A stretch of DNA of 64,000 bases from Ctena decussata (taxonomy: Eukaryota > Mollusca > Bivalvia > Lucinida > Lucinidae): positions 25,813,899-25,877,898 of the forward strand of contig OZ022512.1 of NCBI GenBank assembly GCA_963989385.1. The letters are read 5' to 3'. How positions within the stretch are numbered: the first letter of the stretch is position 1; each line of letters starts with the position of its first letter. The notes under the pieces are model-generated. The model was not told where the DNA came from, ran no database searches, and saw only the letters and a list, made by a program, of their open reading frames with translations. This document shows positions 21,924 to 32,998 of the stretch, in pieces. The translations under genes and the position numbers were made by a program.

Positions 21924-22329
21924 CTGAAACAGAATTCAAATGATTATAAACTTGGCACTTGAAATTAAGTTGAAAATTAAATGCACTTATTTTTGGGTAC
22001 CTTTGCAATGTTTCATACTTAAAGTTTAACTTATTAGAAATTTAGTGGAAAACAGATTTTCAGGCTTTTGCATTCTTCAACTGCGTACTGTATATTTAAT
22101 AAATTCTCTTCCACTCATGTTTACCCTGATCTTTGCAAACAATTTTGACAATGATTGATTTTCTGAAAAGACAAAAAGAAAATAAAAAGAAAATGCACCA
22201 ATATTTAAGCTAATTATTCACACACCTCAACCCTTTCTATGGAAACTCTTCTACGTGTATCTTTGAGTCTGAGTTAGTCTATTTGGGCGATCACTGAGGG
22301 GATTTTAAAACAAACTTTTGGCAAACAAT

Positions 22330-22402
22330 GCTGACCAAGATCAGACTGCTCCTAGGGAGCAGTCTGATCTTGGATCAACACTGTTCGCTTAAACTGTCCG
22401 AC
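22330..22402. repeat. AAACAGTGTAGACCC-type hairpin
   Basis: GCAAACAATGCTGACCAAGA faces TCTTGGATCAACACTGTTCGC around AGACTGCTCC/GGAGCAGTCT. In nhl-1 intron 1. Confidence 0.75.
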
Positions 22403-22539
22403 TATTTGAATTAAATAGTCAACCCTCTTCAAGTACATTCAATATAACTACAATAAATTCTCCTATATCATAAATTTCATCAGAATACAAATACAACTTT
22501 AATTTGTTCTTTACAAATGCTATTAAAAAAATGTCCCCG

Positions 22540-22660
22540 GCAGGCAGGGGGGGTGGGGGGGGGGGAGTTGGGAAGCTATTTCTGAAATTCACAAAAGTGA
22601 TTGGGAGGGGGGGGAGGCAATTTCTGAAATTCACAAAAGTGATTGGGGTGTTTATCAGAG
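22540..22660. repeat. G-runs with a doubled 26-base segment
   Basis: Poly-G interrupted tracts (22546-22566, 22604-22617) alternate with two copies of TTTCTGAAATTCACAAAAGT followed by GATTGGG. A candidate for G-quadruplex formation on the plus strand, i.e. the non-template side is C-rich for nhl-1. Confidence 0.7.
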
Positions 22661-22872
22661 AGGGGGTGTTTACTAGAAGAAATATGACATAACACTGTGA
22701 CACACAAAAGTGCAAAAAGGTGCATTATGCATTTGCAAAAAGATTAGGCTTGAACCAGCCTGCACATCCATGCAAACTGGCCTCAGCCTTTGCACCCTGC
22801 ACACATATGGATCCTGAGGACCAACAAGCCCAAAATGAAGGCTCTTGCCAGACTTTAACGGTTCACAGACTA

Positions 22873-23112
22873 CTGTAATGACCCTAAAATTTTTGGACAC
22901 CAGAAAGTTGGACAACTATTGTTTGAAAATTCTTAAAAAGTGGATTTTACACATGTTAATGCATAGGTTAATGCATCCAAGTGAATGGCAAATGTTTTTG
23001 ACCCTGAGGGCAACATTTGGGGAGATTTTAGTCAGATCCTGAAGGAGCAGTTTGATCTGGGTCTACAATGTTTGCTCAGACCTGTTTGTCTGAATATTTG
23101 GGGTCATTACGG
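22873..23112. mobile_element. CTGTAATGACC-ended element, TA-flanked
   Basis: CTGTAATGACCCTAAAATTT and the inverse TTTGGGGTCATTACGG, flanked by TA. Inner part includes GGAGCAGTTTGATCTGGGTC of the AAACAGTGTAGACCC hairpin type. In nhl-1 intron 1. Confidence 0.82.
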
Positions 23113-23139
23113 TAGATTGAATGTTTGCTGTGTGTAAAT

Positions 23140-23380
23140 GAGCTGCGATATGACAACACCAAAGCCAAAGTGACATGTGTGACCAGCGAACACTTAGATC
23201 AGCCTGGACATCAGCCCATTCTGATCAGGGTCTTTGCTGTTGGTATGGTGGTAGCTTAGGCCCTTAGCTACCCTTTGAGCACAAAGCAAAGACTCTGATC
23301 AGACTGGGTGGATGCCCAGGCTGATCTGAGGCTTTGCTAGGTGCACATGCCACTTTGTTGGTTTTGTCTTGTAGCGGCTC
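23140..23380. mobile_element. GAGCC-ended foldback MITE
   Basis: GAGCTGCGATATGACAACAC to CTTGTAGCGGCTC, with AAAT on both flanks (23136-23139, 23381-23384). In nhl-1 intron 1. Confidence 0.9.
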
Positions 23381-24002
23381 AAATATGTTAAAAACCCATT
23401 TTGCTTGTGCGGCTCAGTTTTTGTATGCAAATGTATAATTTAAACAGAACTGAGGCATTCAGTTATTGACGTGCTAATACCTGTAGTTTGACTGACACAA
23501 CAAACTATCTCAGCTATGCTTTAATATCAAATCTACGCAATCTACATCTGCACAACTGGCAATTTACCACTGCATGTGCTGCGAACAAAATCTTTTGTTT
23601 ACTACTGTTCATTCAAACTAAATACATACAAGTCATAAGCTCTGTACTGTAGTCTGTGAGACTGGCGATAAATGCTTAAGTGCCTATGCAGCAGTCTGAT
23701 CTCAGTCTACACATTTTGCCCAGGCATTTTTTCTGTATTAGTGATCAGAGTTTTGCAGAATTGTGGGAGACAGACAACTTAACAATGAAAGTTGTCTTCC
23801 TCATTTGAGGCACATTATCTGGATAAGTAAACCCATCTGTGAAGGTTCATGGCTTAATTCTGTATGGTTAAGGAGTTATAGGTCGGACATAGATTTTTGC
23901 AAAGGACAGATAACTCTTTATCTACGGCACTGATCAGACTGTGCAGATGTGCTGTTTGATACTGAATGATGCATGTAATTGCTTGGTATGGTCTAGATCA
24001 TT
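23381..24002. other. nhl-1 intron 1, no clear feature
   Basis: Contains a decayed half of the AAACAGTGTAGACCC hairpin near 23690-23720 (GCAGCAGTCTGATCTC-like) and otherwise nothing recognised. Confidence 0.5.
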
Positions 24003-24204
24003 CTGCCGCGACACAACAAAACCAACAAAGTGCATCCACCCAGTCTGATCAGAGTCTTCACTGTCCGCATGGCAAAAAAACTAGACCCTTAGCTACCCTT
24101 TAACTGCTTAGCGAAGAGGCTGATCAGACTTGGTGGATGTCCAGGTTGATCTGAGTCTGCACTGGGAGAACAACCACTTAATTAGTTTTCTCGTGTTGCG
24201 GCTC
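24003..24204. mobile_element. GAGCC-ended foldback MITE, internally deleted
   Basis: GCCGCGACACAACAAAACC to CTCGTGTTGCGGCTC; the left arm jumps from CAAAGTGC to CATCCACCCAGTCTG, about 45 bases shorter than full copies. In nhl-1 intron 1. Confidence 0.85.
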
Positions 24205-24499
24205 ATATATGTACTACTTGCAGATCATTGTTTCTTTGAATTCTTTCACACATGTTCTTGCAGGTGTGGTTGCACATAGTGCATTTGGATGTTAGTGCAA
24301 TTCAGTTAAATTGAGAACCAAACATACAGTGCAGTGGCGCTGATGTGGACAAGTATGTGAATAAAATTCCAGAAAACGTTTCAGACCAAGCTCAAGAGTG
24401 ATTGATCAAGGTCTGTATATATCGGGTACATAAAACTGGGATGGAAACTCTTTTTGGGCAAAAAAGAGGTGCCCTTGTTAGGGTGGTGCTCTTATTAAT

Positions 24500-24975
24500 A
24501 TATGGGTTCTATCTTTAGTGATGGCTGTTGGTAACCATCTTCAATGGTTCATTAGCAGTTTGAAAGAGCTCTTTGCAGGGATTGTTCCCACCAAATTTGG
24601 TCTAAATCCATTCAGTTATTCTTGAGACAAAATCTGACAGGTAAAGACAGGTAAACACAAGCTGATCACTGTGACTTATTTCCAAGAACCATTGTCCCAG
24701 TAATGCTTTATACCAAATTTCAGCCAATTACACCATGTGCTTCTGGAGACGATGTGCGTGAATTTTGATGTTTTTGCTGCTACATGTAGTTTAGTAATGG
24801 TGGCCATCTTGAATTCTCAACCTGTCCGAATTTTATAGCAGTCAAACCCTGAACATCTATAGGTCATGCTCCCCATGAAATTTGAAAACCATGGCTACAG
24901 AGGTTTATGAACGATTCTCTGTGAACAATTTGGTATGATGACAGCTCACCATGGCCTTTGGGTAGAAGAGCTAAA
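24500..24975 (+). mobile_element. Probable GCTAAAA-ended repeat, poorly bounded
   Basis: Text typical of tandem-unit elements (TGGTGGCCATCTTGAATTC, CATGAAATTTGAAAACCATG) and an end GAAGAGCTAAAATC at 24965-24978. The left boundary is not evident. Confidence 0.45.
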
Positions 24976-24992
24976 ATCAGTAGCATTAGCAT

Positions 24993-25194
24993 CAGTGCTC
25001 CAGATAGAAAGGGTAACAGAGATAATTTAGGGATGATTATTCATATTTTTCTATAAAAACACATTTTGTGACTCGCCATTAGAACCGTCTCATTGAGACG
25101 GTTCGAATGAGGGGTCACAACATATGTTTTTGTTGAGAAATAAGAAAAATTATCTTCAAATTATCCACAATACCCCCTCTTATCTGGAGCTCTG
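24993..25194. mobile_element. CAGAGCTC-type foldback with exact 7-bp target duplication
   Basis: CAGTGCTCCAGATAG to CTTATCTGGAGCTCTG; TTAGCAT at 24986-24992 and 25195-25201. In nhl-1 intron 1. Confidence 0.93.
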
Positions 25195-25245
25195 TTAGCA
25201 TTATAGTATTCCAGTCTAAACACCACAGTAAAGGGGTATTGAAAC

Positions 25246-25433
25246 AAGACCTGTCACAGGGCCAGGATAGCTCGCCTGACAGCGCCTTGCCCATCACATA
25301 AAAAACTTTAACATAAAACTTTAACATTTTGCTACCGCAGACTCCACCACCAACGCCGACGCCAACGCTGCCGCTGATGCCGACACCGGGGGTAGTGCAA
25401 TAGCTCTTCTTGAACTTCGTTCAGGCGATCTAA
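25246..25433 (+). mobile_element. Small rolling-circle-like element, GC-rich core
   Basis: Starts AACAAGACCTGTCACAGG (start plus hairpin) and ends TGAACTTCGTTCAGG then CGATCTAAAA (hairpin plus CTAAAA). The core is a CCGACGCCAACGC-type stretch. Sister copy at 32999-33170. It ends 20 bases downstream of exon 1's donor. Confidence 0.75.
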
Positions 25434-25452
25434 AAGTGTCATTACCACTCAC

Positions 25453-25618
25453 CTATCGACCAGTTGTTCCAAGCATGGAGACTCGCAGAACGTATGTTGA
25501 CATGGCAACAGTTTTGGTGTTCTAAATCTGTCCAGACATATAGGACATCGTAGTAATTCTTCAATATGCTGAGCTGAGTAACTCATCCTCAAAATGTCAC
25601 CGTCTGCCATTCTGGAAC
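25453..25618 (-). CDS. nhl-1: TRIM-NHL protein (nhl-1/thin/TRIM32 type), exon with start codon and RING N-half
   Basis: First coding exon of a three-exon E3 ubiquitin ligase gene. Coding starts at ATG 25610-25608 and encodes 52 residues beginning MADGDILRMSYSAQHIEELL, then the first half of a C3HC4 RING: C22-x2-C25, C37-x-H39-x2-C42-x3-C46. The exon ends at 25453 before a strong donor (GTGAGT), leaving two bases of a split codon. The 8 bases upstream of the ATG follow an acceptor (ATAATTTCAG), so a non-coding 5' exon probably lies further upstream. The motif PKLLPCQHTFC is typical of the Drosophila thin / C. elegans NHL-1 / TRIM32 group, which ubiquitinates cytoplasmic substrates; thin and TRIM32 act in muscle. 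The x3 spacing after C42 matches my memory of fly thin. Exon too short for ORF prediction; found by reading for a RING upstream of the NHL exon. Confidence 0.9.
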
Positions 25619-25658
25619 CTGAAATTATATAGAACAGTCACTTCTGACCTTTGAAATA

Positions 25659-26022
25659 CCGTATACGCGATTATTTTTGCAGTGTTCCATTTTTCGCGGT
25701 ATCTCGCGGTCACTTAGAAAGCGCGAATATTAAAATCGCGAAATGATTTCCTGTTTCTTACAAAGTGTCATCAGTAGACACAGTGTCCATATATTTTGTT
25801 GCTGTTTGCTTCGGTAAAGTCTGGTACCTTTATTTGAGCCAGTTCTTTCATTAACCTGCGGCGCCGCAGATTAATGAAAGAACTAGCTCAAATGAAAATC
25901 AAGCAATTTTGATTTTTGCACATGTTGCTTATCATGAAAATTAAAAATTGCGAAAATTAGTGTTTATGCTTTTGTCCCTTAACCGCAAAAATTTGAACCC
26001 GCGAAAATTACCCCATATATGG
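25659..26022. mobile_element. CCGTATACGCG-ended element, TA-flanked
   Basis: CCGTATACGCGATTATTTTT at the left, GCGAAAATTACCCCATATATGG at the right (read as GCGAAAATTACCCC then ATATATGG), TA on both sides. Inner hairpin TTGAGCCAGTTCTTTCATTA / TAATGAAAGAACTAGCTCAA. Sits 40 bases upstream of the nhl-1 start exon, possibly in its 5' intron. Confidence 0.8.
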
Positions 26023-26169
26023 TATATATACCAATAAAGGTTAACAGGAATACTGCCAGGGGAGAAAATTCTTGTTGAAAAATATATCTCACATTTAATC
26101 AAGAGCTTCCCATTAAAGATTGAATTTCTTTTCTTTACAAGTAGCCCCTGTTTTGAAAGGACTTCATCC

Positions 26170-26447
26170 AGGAAAACAGGCAGGAAGTGACAAGAATTGT
26201 TTCAAAACAGGTTGCAAGTGACAAGAGTTGTTTAGCAAGTGACAAGTTGTTTCAAAACAGGCAGCAATTGACAAGAGTTGTTTCAAAACAGGCAGCAAGT
26301 GACAAGAGTTGTTTCAAAACAGGTAGCAATTTAGTGACAAGAGTTGTTTCAAAACAGGCAGCGAGTGACAAGAGTTGTTTCAAAACAGGCAGAAAGTGAC
26401 AAGAGTTGTTTCAAAGCAGGCAGAAAGTGACAAGACTTGTTTCAAAA
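26170..26447 (+). repeat. Minisatellite, nine units of about 31 bp
   Basis: Unit core GTGACAAGAGTTGTTTCAAA then ACAGGCAGCAA. A tenth unit lies at 27291-27330 in the same orientation, beyond the foldback 26448-27290. Confidence 0.9.
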
Positions 26448-27290
26448 GAATTACGGACAACTTGCCCCAAAAACAATTTGCCCCAAGACAACTCACCCCA
26501 CAAAAATCTCGCCCCAAGACAACTCGCCCCACCTTCAGTTGACAACTTGCCCCACATTCTTAGACAACTCGCCCCAAAGACAACTCGCACCAAGACAACT
26601 CGCCCCACATTCTAAGACCACTCGCCCTTCTAAAGAATTTCCCCCTGGACGACTCCCCACCCCCTTTCAGAAGGCATCTCAACAAAAGTTCAAAAGACAG
26701 TTTGCCCTACCTCATAAATCTGTCAAAACCCTGTCCCGTTAGGCGTCAAAGGGGACAACAAATACTGATAAGCATTAATGAATGTTTGTAACATGCCTCA
26801 CAGCCAGAGTTTGATAACAATTACGCTTCAAATGTATATCAAATATGGCTAGACTAATATTTGAATATCAGTATAACCATTTAAGATAGCAAGACCTAGT
26901 CACACCTCCTCGTGGCACAGGCTGGAAACTATGGAAGGGGCTGCTGTAAATATAGGCACAACTACCTGATGTGTGTCTATGAACAGCGTTTTATTCTCTT
27001 ATTATTGTGCAGAAATAAACCTATTCATAGGCTAATGTGGCAGGTTGACTTCCCAGTGTCCAAGTTTAATTTCAGGACGAAGAGTACAAAATTGGGGCGA
27101 GCTGTGTCCTGGATCTGGGACAAGAAAGTAGATATTCTTGGAAGGTGAGTGTCTGAGAATGTGGGGAGAGTTGTCTACTGAAAGTGGGACGAGTTGTCTT
27201 CTGAAAGTGGGGCGAGTTGTCTTGGGGCGAGCTTTTTGTGGGGCGAGTTGTCTTGGGCGAGTTGTCTTGGGGGCAAGTTGTCTTGATTCC
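26448..27290. mobile_element. Foldback with satellite-like arms, inserted in the minisatellite
   Basis: Arms are arrays of ACAACTCGCCCCA (left 26456-26640) and its inverse (right about 27150-27282), around a unique middle. GTTTCAAAA borders both sides (26439-26447, 27291-27299), a 9-bp target duplication. ORFs read across the arms are repeats of PRQLAP-type peptides and not genes. Confidence 0.88.
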
Positions 27291-27330
27291 GTTTCAAAAC
27301 AGGCAGGAAGTGACAAGAGTTGTTTCAAAA

Positions 27331-27889
27331 AACATAAACTTTTGCAGTCCCAAGTCTTATACCCATTAACATTAACAGTCCTAAATGAACCACTTTACAT
27401 GGCAGGATGGTTGTCCACTTAATACAGGTTCTTTGCAAGTATAGAGAAGTATTCCTTCTGGTTATGTTGGCAGCTCTCCTGTCCGCAAATCAGTGTAAAT
27501 TCAGTACTGGATGGAGGAAAGTTTTTGGGATGGTCCCGGTCAGGACCCCGTGCTCAGGGGAGCTAAAAATCAGCAGATTAAGCTCATCTATAAAACAAAT
27601 AATAATCTTCACTTGGCCTTATAAGAATTTCTCACATTTATAAAAGTTTTTCAGCATTCTTGAGATTAGATCAATAGTTTCATGCCAAATCTATACATCA
27701 ATAATAATGATTTATTGCATGTTTACAAAACTGCTATTCACAGATATCTGTGCCAAGTTTTATTATTAATTCTGTCATGTCTTTTACCAGCTTGTAAAAC
27801 CTGGCTTCATCTATGACCAAATATCTAGCATGCTTTGTACAAAATGGCAGACAATGATCAGTCCAGAAGAGTTAGCATATGCATGTATA
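27331..27889. other. Non-coding, one GCTAAAA-type end
   Basis: At 27538-27563 CCCCGTGCTCAGGGG is followed by AGCTAAAAA, the terminal form of the rolling-circle-like elements; its other end is not clear. The rest is AT-rich. Confidence 0.5.
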
Positions 27890-28300
27890 CCGTATATGTG
27901 GTAATTTTATTGGGTTCAAATTTTCGCGGTTTAGGGTCAAAAACATAAACATTAATTTTCTTGATTTTTAATTTGTACAGTTATAAACATGCACGAAAAG
28001 TAGAATTGCTTCTTTTTCACTTGAGCCAGTTCTTTCTTCAACCTGCGGCTGCAAGTTAATGAAAGAACTGGCTCAAAAGAAAAGTACTGTAACAGAATTT
28101 ACAATAGCAAACAGAAACTGGCTCAAAAGAAAAGTACGGTAACAGAATTTACAATAGCAAACAGAAACAAAGTATATAGACACTGTGTCTACTGAAGATA
28201 TTTTGTAAGAAATATGAAATTATTTCACAATTTTGATATTTGCAGTTTCTTAGTTACCATGAAATACAGCGAAAAATGGAACACCATGAAAATTATCTGA
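27890..28300. mobile_element. CCGTATATG-ended element, inverse relative of 25659-26022
   Basis: CCGTATATGTGGTAATTTTA at the left and GCGAAAAATGGAACACCATG near the right. Inner hairpin TTGAGCCAGTTCTTTC / GAAAGAACTGGCTCAA. A 50-base piece is doubled (28068-28117, 28118-28167). Right end eroded. Confidence 0.72.
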
Positions 28301-28989
28301 TGGAAAACATCAGCTGTGCTAAGACAGCTGTCCAAATATATTTATGTTAAATACAATATGTGGAAAGCAAAATTTGGTGAAGGCCAGAGCTCCAGATATA
28401 TTAAAATTTTGTGGATTACATTTTTTGTACCGGTCTTTAATATAAAAGTCACTTTTCTGAAAATACTGTATTTACCACACTTATTCCGATCTTTTATTCT
28501 GAAGGCCAAAAATGAGCATCACTTTAACTTTAAAATTTCAGCTTCTTCGTCTTTATAAAGATACTCTGATAAAGGCTTGGACACAAAAAACTGAAGGCCA
28601 AAAATCAACATCACTCTTTAATGGAATTTTTGACCTCACTGCCTTTACAATGATGAATCTTAATAAAGACGTGGATGCTGAAGCTTAGAATATACATCTT
28701 TCTTTGATTAATGTAGTTTGAAAAATAATCAAATTTTTTTTATTATATGCCCTGTACTTATCAAACTATCAAAATATGTTAGAGTTAGTTTCATTTGCAA
28801 CATATCTTTACCTACATATACAAAGCATAAGAAGATGAATCAGAGAAAGTTTGTTACATTTCTGTCATGGGTTTCACCTACAATTGCGTAAATAACTGAT
28901 TTATATCGGCAACTGCTGTAACCTTCTGCAACAATAAACTTCTCCTGCAATTAATTCCAATTGCATTCTATCCGTATTGGGACTGGATA
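28301..28989. other. Non-coding, no feature recognised
   Basis: AT-rich; an 80-codon ORF is present without any family signal. Confidence 0.5.
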
Positions 28990-29300
28990 GGTATTTGAGC
29001 AAACAGTGTAGACCCAGATCAGACTGCTCCTGAAGGAGCAGTCTGATAAGGGTCAACATTGTTTGCCTATCTATCTGCATCTTTTGAATGCATTTCTGCA
29101 GTGTGAACAAAAGGATACTCACTGTAATTATCTTAAATGACCAAATGTTTAGAATTTTTATGGTATAAATTCTATTTCTAAACTGTATTAAACCTAATTA
29201 TTCAGACAGATTCAGAGAGAAATTCTGAAAACAGGTGCAGCCCCAGGTCAGACTCCTCCTGCAGGAGTCTTAGATCAGGGCCAGTCCGCTTTGTTTGAGT
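28990..29300. repeat. Two AAACAGTGTAGACCC-type hairpins
   Basis: 28996-29070 (CAGACTGCTCCTGAAGGAGC) and 29225-29300 (GACTCCTCCTGCAGGAGTC) are two separate copies, the second more diverged, each followed by AAATATTTAGAATTTTTATGG-like sequence. Confidence 0.72.
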
Positions 29301-29783
29301 CAACTTAAAAAATATAATTCCAAAACATAACAGATACCCCTCACATAAATGAACATTAACAGAAATTGGCTTAGCATGAAAAGATACCATGCTGAGTGAA
29401 CAGGAAAGAGTCAGATCAGCCTGCACACCTGCACAGTTTGATCAGTCTTTCCTTTTCGTTTATACAATTTACAAATAGTGATGAATCCAAAATGTGAAAA
29501 GCTACAATGCATCTTCAGAAAAGCATCCTGAGCGGCTTCATTAAAATTTTGGATGCACTGTTTGTCCTCTAGTCTTTTAACTCTCAATAACCCTTGGGTA
29601 GAACATTTCTTTTAATTTTGCAGATGCAAAGTTTGTTATCTGCTTTTTTGGCATTTTAAGGGCATGTCAGAATAAAGCATTTTTGTTCCTATATACACAT
29701 GGGTTCCAAGTCCTGACAACAACCACATGTTGTTTTTCACACAAGTTGACTTAAATTATAGTCCAGCGCAAGTTCCAACATTA

Positions 29784-29942
29784 CAGTCAAACCTGTCTTT
29801 AAGTAAGCACCATGAGAAGGGCTTAAACTGTTTGCTTAATACACGTCAATTTGCACTGAAAATGTTTCTTTGGGAAATGAGATTTTGGCCTTTCTGACAG
29901 GTTTTTGTTTAATAGAGGTATCTTTTAAGACAGGTTTGCCTG
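29784..29942. mobile_element. CAGTCAAACCTGTC-ended MITE, uninterrupted
   Basis: 159 bases, TA on both sides (29782-29783, 29943-29944), left end CAGTCAAACCTGTCTTTAAG, right end AAGACAGGTTTGCCTG. It shows the empty state of the composite at 7838-9426. Confidence 0.92.
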
Positions 29943-30354
29943 TATTACAGTTATACAGTAGATTTTCATTGGCTCGAACAGGCTTGGGACCATGAAAATT
30001 AGTTCCAGCCAAGGGTAGTTCTAGCCATCCAGGGTTAGTTTCCGTATAAAGTGACCTTGAGGGACCAAGAAAAGAGTTCTAGCCAGGCGGGGTGAACGAG
30101 CCATCAGGGTTCGAGCCATTGAAGTTCTACTGTATTTACCAACCCGACTATGTCTCTGCAGCTTTCTCTTCAGTACCCCTCATTATAGCTTCTTTTCTAA
30201 TTTCAAGAGCTGAGAGTTCCAATCCTGATGTGAATAATGCAAGGCCTACCACATTTTTTCTGGAGTATCTTGAACTAGCTTGTTAACTCTGAGTGTTGAT
30301 GCCAGCTCACCTAGATTCCTCTGGAATATATAAAACACAAAAATAACATGATAT

Positions 30355-30557
30355 GAGCCACGACACAAGAAAACCAACAAAGTGGTTGTGCCCCCAGCGC
30401 AGACTCAGATCAGCCTGGGCATCCGTAGGTAGCTGAGACCCTTAGTTACCTTTTAAGCACAGAGCGAAGAGTCTGCTCAGACATGGTGGATGCCCAGGCT
30501 GATCTGAGTCTGCGCTGGGCACACAACCACTTTGTTGGTTTTCTCGTGTCACGGCTC
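30355..30557. mobile_element. GAGCC-ended foldback MITE
   Basis: GAGCCACGACACAAGAAAAC to CTCGTGTCACGGCTC, ATAT on both flanks (30351-30354, 30558-30561). The left arm lacks the CAGTCTGATCAGAGTC block. Confidence 0.9.
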
Positions 30558-30954
30558 ATATATTCTATATAATCCTAAAACAGTCTTATCCTCCTTTCAG
30601 TTTGGGTTGGAGGCTGTCCCATAATTGGTTGAATATTTTTGGTACATGATGAATAAAACACTGGTTGTTTCAATCAGGATGCATCTTTTATGTAATGGAT
30701 AAATATGGGGGAAGAATAAGAGCAATGATCTAATGTGACTGGATACACTTTCATGGGAAGCAATATTCCATTGCCATTTTTGTCCCCATTCTAAATGTGA
30801 GTCAACTCTTAAAGAAAACAATTTGCTCCTCTTTTTTGTGATAGTACGTCACCATGACCTAGTTTTGTGGGAAGTGACCTGGAACATTTTGGCGCATGCA
30901 CTTAAAGTTTCAAAGGCCCGAGGCCCATGAAAGCTGAGGCAAGGGCCAAACTTT

Positions 30955-31030
30955 AGGGATGGGATGGGGGATGGAAGTGCCCGGGGATGGGATGGGGGTG
31001 GGGGTGGGGGGGTAGATGGGATGGGATGGG
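30955..31030 (+). repeat. GGGATGG microsatellite
   Basis: GATGGGATGGGGGATGG-type repeats with a run GGGGGTGGGGGTGGGGGGG. Strand-asymmetric G-richness could allow G-quadruplexes. Confidence 0.8.
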
Positions 31031-31290
31031 TGCATCAACACCAAACTGGCAGACCAGTGAGACCTCAATAAGAATTTGTGGGTTTGTATATCATATCTCA
31101 ACAAGAGTTGTCAGAAGACAACAAAGCATACCTCATGGGTGCCTGATTCTCATGGTAAAATCAGTGAACCATGAAATACATGTCACAGTGACCTAGAAAT
31201 AGTATTAAGTTATTTCCCAGGAGGTTTGGCATTAGCTCTCCTTTACATTCACAAAGGTGCGCTAAAAATGCCCATACTGTGCTGTTTTAA

Positions 31291-31923
31291 CAGAGCTCTA
31301 GATAAGAGGGAGTATTTGATGATAATAAAGGATAATTTTTCTTATTTCTCATTGAAACCATATGTTGTGGCCGGTCCTACTAAAGACAGAAAAGAACTTA
31401 CCCCACCAAAAAGGACCGAAAGGACTTTTATTTGCCATTAAATGCCATATAAAACATATGTTTTAGAAATTTTAATATCATCATTGATATAAATCAGCGC
31501 TTTGATGATAATTTTGTGAATTGTAGTACCGTCAACCTAAAATTTTGCAAAAAATATGGACTCACCTTCTTGCCATGTACCGAAAAGGACATTGAATTTC
31601 GGGCACCGAAAAGGGCAAATTTTACTCAGTGTTTTAGAAAATTATGTTTAGAAATAAAATATCTAACCCTGTATTTTTTTTTCAAACGTTTTTATAGTAT
31701 AAAATGGCATTTAAAAAGTCTTTTTCGGTGCCCGAAAGTTCTTTTCGGTCCTTTTCGGTGGCAAAAGTCCTTTTCTGTCTTTAGTAGGACCCTGTTGTGA
31801 CCCCTCACCTGAACCGTTTCATCGAGATGGTTCAGATGAGGGGTCACAATGTATGTTTTTATGCAGAATTAACAAAAATTATCCCTAATTATCACCAAAT
31901 ACTCCCTCTTATCTACAGCTCTG
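31291..31923. mobile_element. CAGAGCTC-type foldback split by a second MITE
   Basis: CAGAGCTCTAGATAAGAGGG starts the host at 31291; it resumes at 31793 (TGTTGTGACCCCTCACCTG) and ends ATCTACAGCTCTG. Interrupted by 31370-31792. Confidence 0.93.
31370..31792. mobile_element. GGTCCTACTAAAGACAG-ended MITE with 7-bp target duplication
   Basis: 423 bases, inverted ends GGTCCTACTAAAGACAGAAA and its inverse, TGTTGTG on both sides (31363-31369, 31793-31799). Inner part repeats ACCGAAAAGGAC in both orientations. The overlapping short ORFs have no domain. Confidence 0.92.
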
Positions 31924-31972
31924 ACTGTTATATATTAAAGCATGTGTGGCAATAACACAATGTGGTACTGAT

Positions 31973-32037
31973 TGATTGATTGATTTGATGCTTAACGTCC
32001 ACTGTAAACAGCTATGGTCATGTCGGGACAGTCAATA
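31973..32037 (-). mobile_element. 5'-truncated SINE fragment with target duplication
   Basis: Only the 3' 65 bases of the SINE (GATTGATTTGATGCTTAACG and following) are present, bounded by TGGTACTGAT at 31963-31972 and 32038-32047. A truncated copy with a clean duplication indicates abortive reverse transcription rather than later deletion. Confidence 0.88.
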
Positions 32038-32998
32038 TGGTACTGATGTCTCATTACTCATTCAGCATCATTTGAATGCAGAGCATGGCCTGACATTGTT
32101 ACAGGTCTTCTCAACTGTTATGTTCGTTTCCAGGGGTAACATTGGAATTAACAGGAAATAAACTGCAGATCCAATTAATCAATGAAAAAATCAAGGTACT
32201 GATGCACACTGAATCTCAATTATTTGATCACCTGAACCACTTATGCAAACTTTGAATTTAAATTTTGTCCTATTATACAATTTTTATAAGCAGCAAACAA
32301 TGCATACCCTGATCAGATTGCTCCTTTGGAGCAGTCTGATCTGGGTCTACACTGTTTCATTAGACAAGATGTCTGCATATTTAGGTTAGTAATGGTAAAT
32401 TCATGTTCTTTTTAATTTAAAGATTCAAACAGCCAGTAGCAGCTTTCGAAAACAGAAACATTCAAAAAAATTATTAACATTATTACGCTATTTTAAATGG
32501 TTGCCAACATACCATAAATTGGGCAGACACAACTGGCAACTTTTCAGACAGAATTGTTCTCATAATGAACAAGACTTAATACCATAATATTCTAAATATT
32601 GCGACAAAAGAAAAACACTGTAGACCCAGATCAGACTGCTTCCATTTATTATGCCCTTCTGCAAGCAACATTTCAAGATGTCAGTCAATGTACAAAGGAT
32701 AAATAAATAATGTATTTGGTGTAGGTTCCAAAGTAATGAACAAACGAATGGACAGACAAATGGATGAAAAGACAAAACAATATACCCCCTTGACATACTT
32801 CTTAAGCCAGGGATATAAAAATAGGCCATTCACCCACTCAGAGCCTATGTGAACAAAAAAAGTCTAAAACAGCCTTCATTTTGCCAGTTTGATCAGGGTC
32901 TTCATTGTTCATTATAATTTCCTTGAAACATAAACAGTGGGTCAAATAAGGGCTATGAAGCTGAAGCAACACAGGGACCATCATCCTCATGATTATTA
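32038..32998. other. Non-coding with two hairpin pieces
   Basis: A hairpin at 32298-32357 (CAGATTGCTCCTTTGGAGCAG core) and a half copy at 32608-32645 (CACTGTAGACCCAGATCAGA). The rest is unremarkable. Confidence 0.6.

Noticed and set aside
26187..27422. Repetitive ORFs of PRQLAP / DKSCFK type as a repeat protein
   Set aside because: Explained by the minisatellite and the inverted satellite arms; frames change between units.
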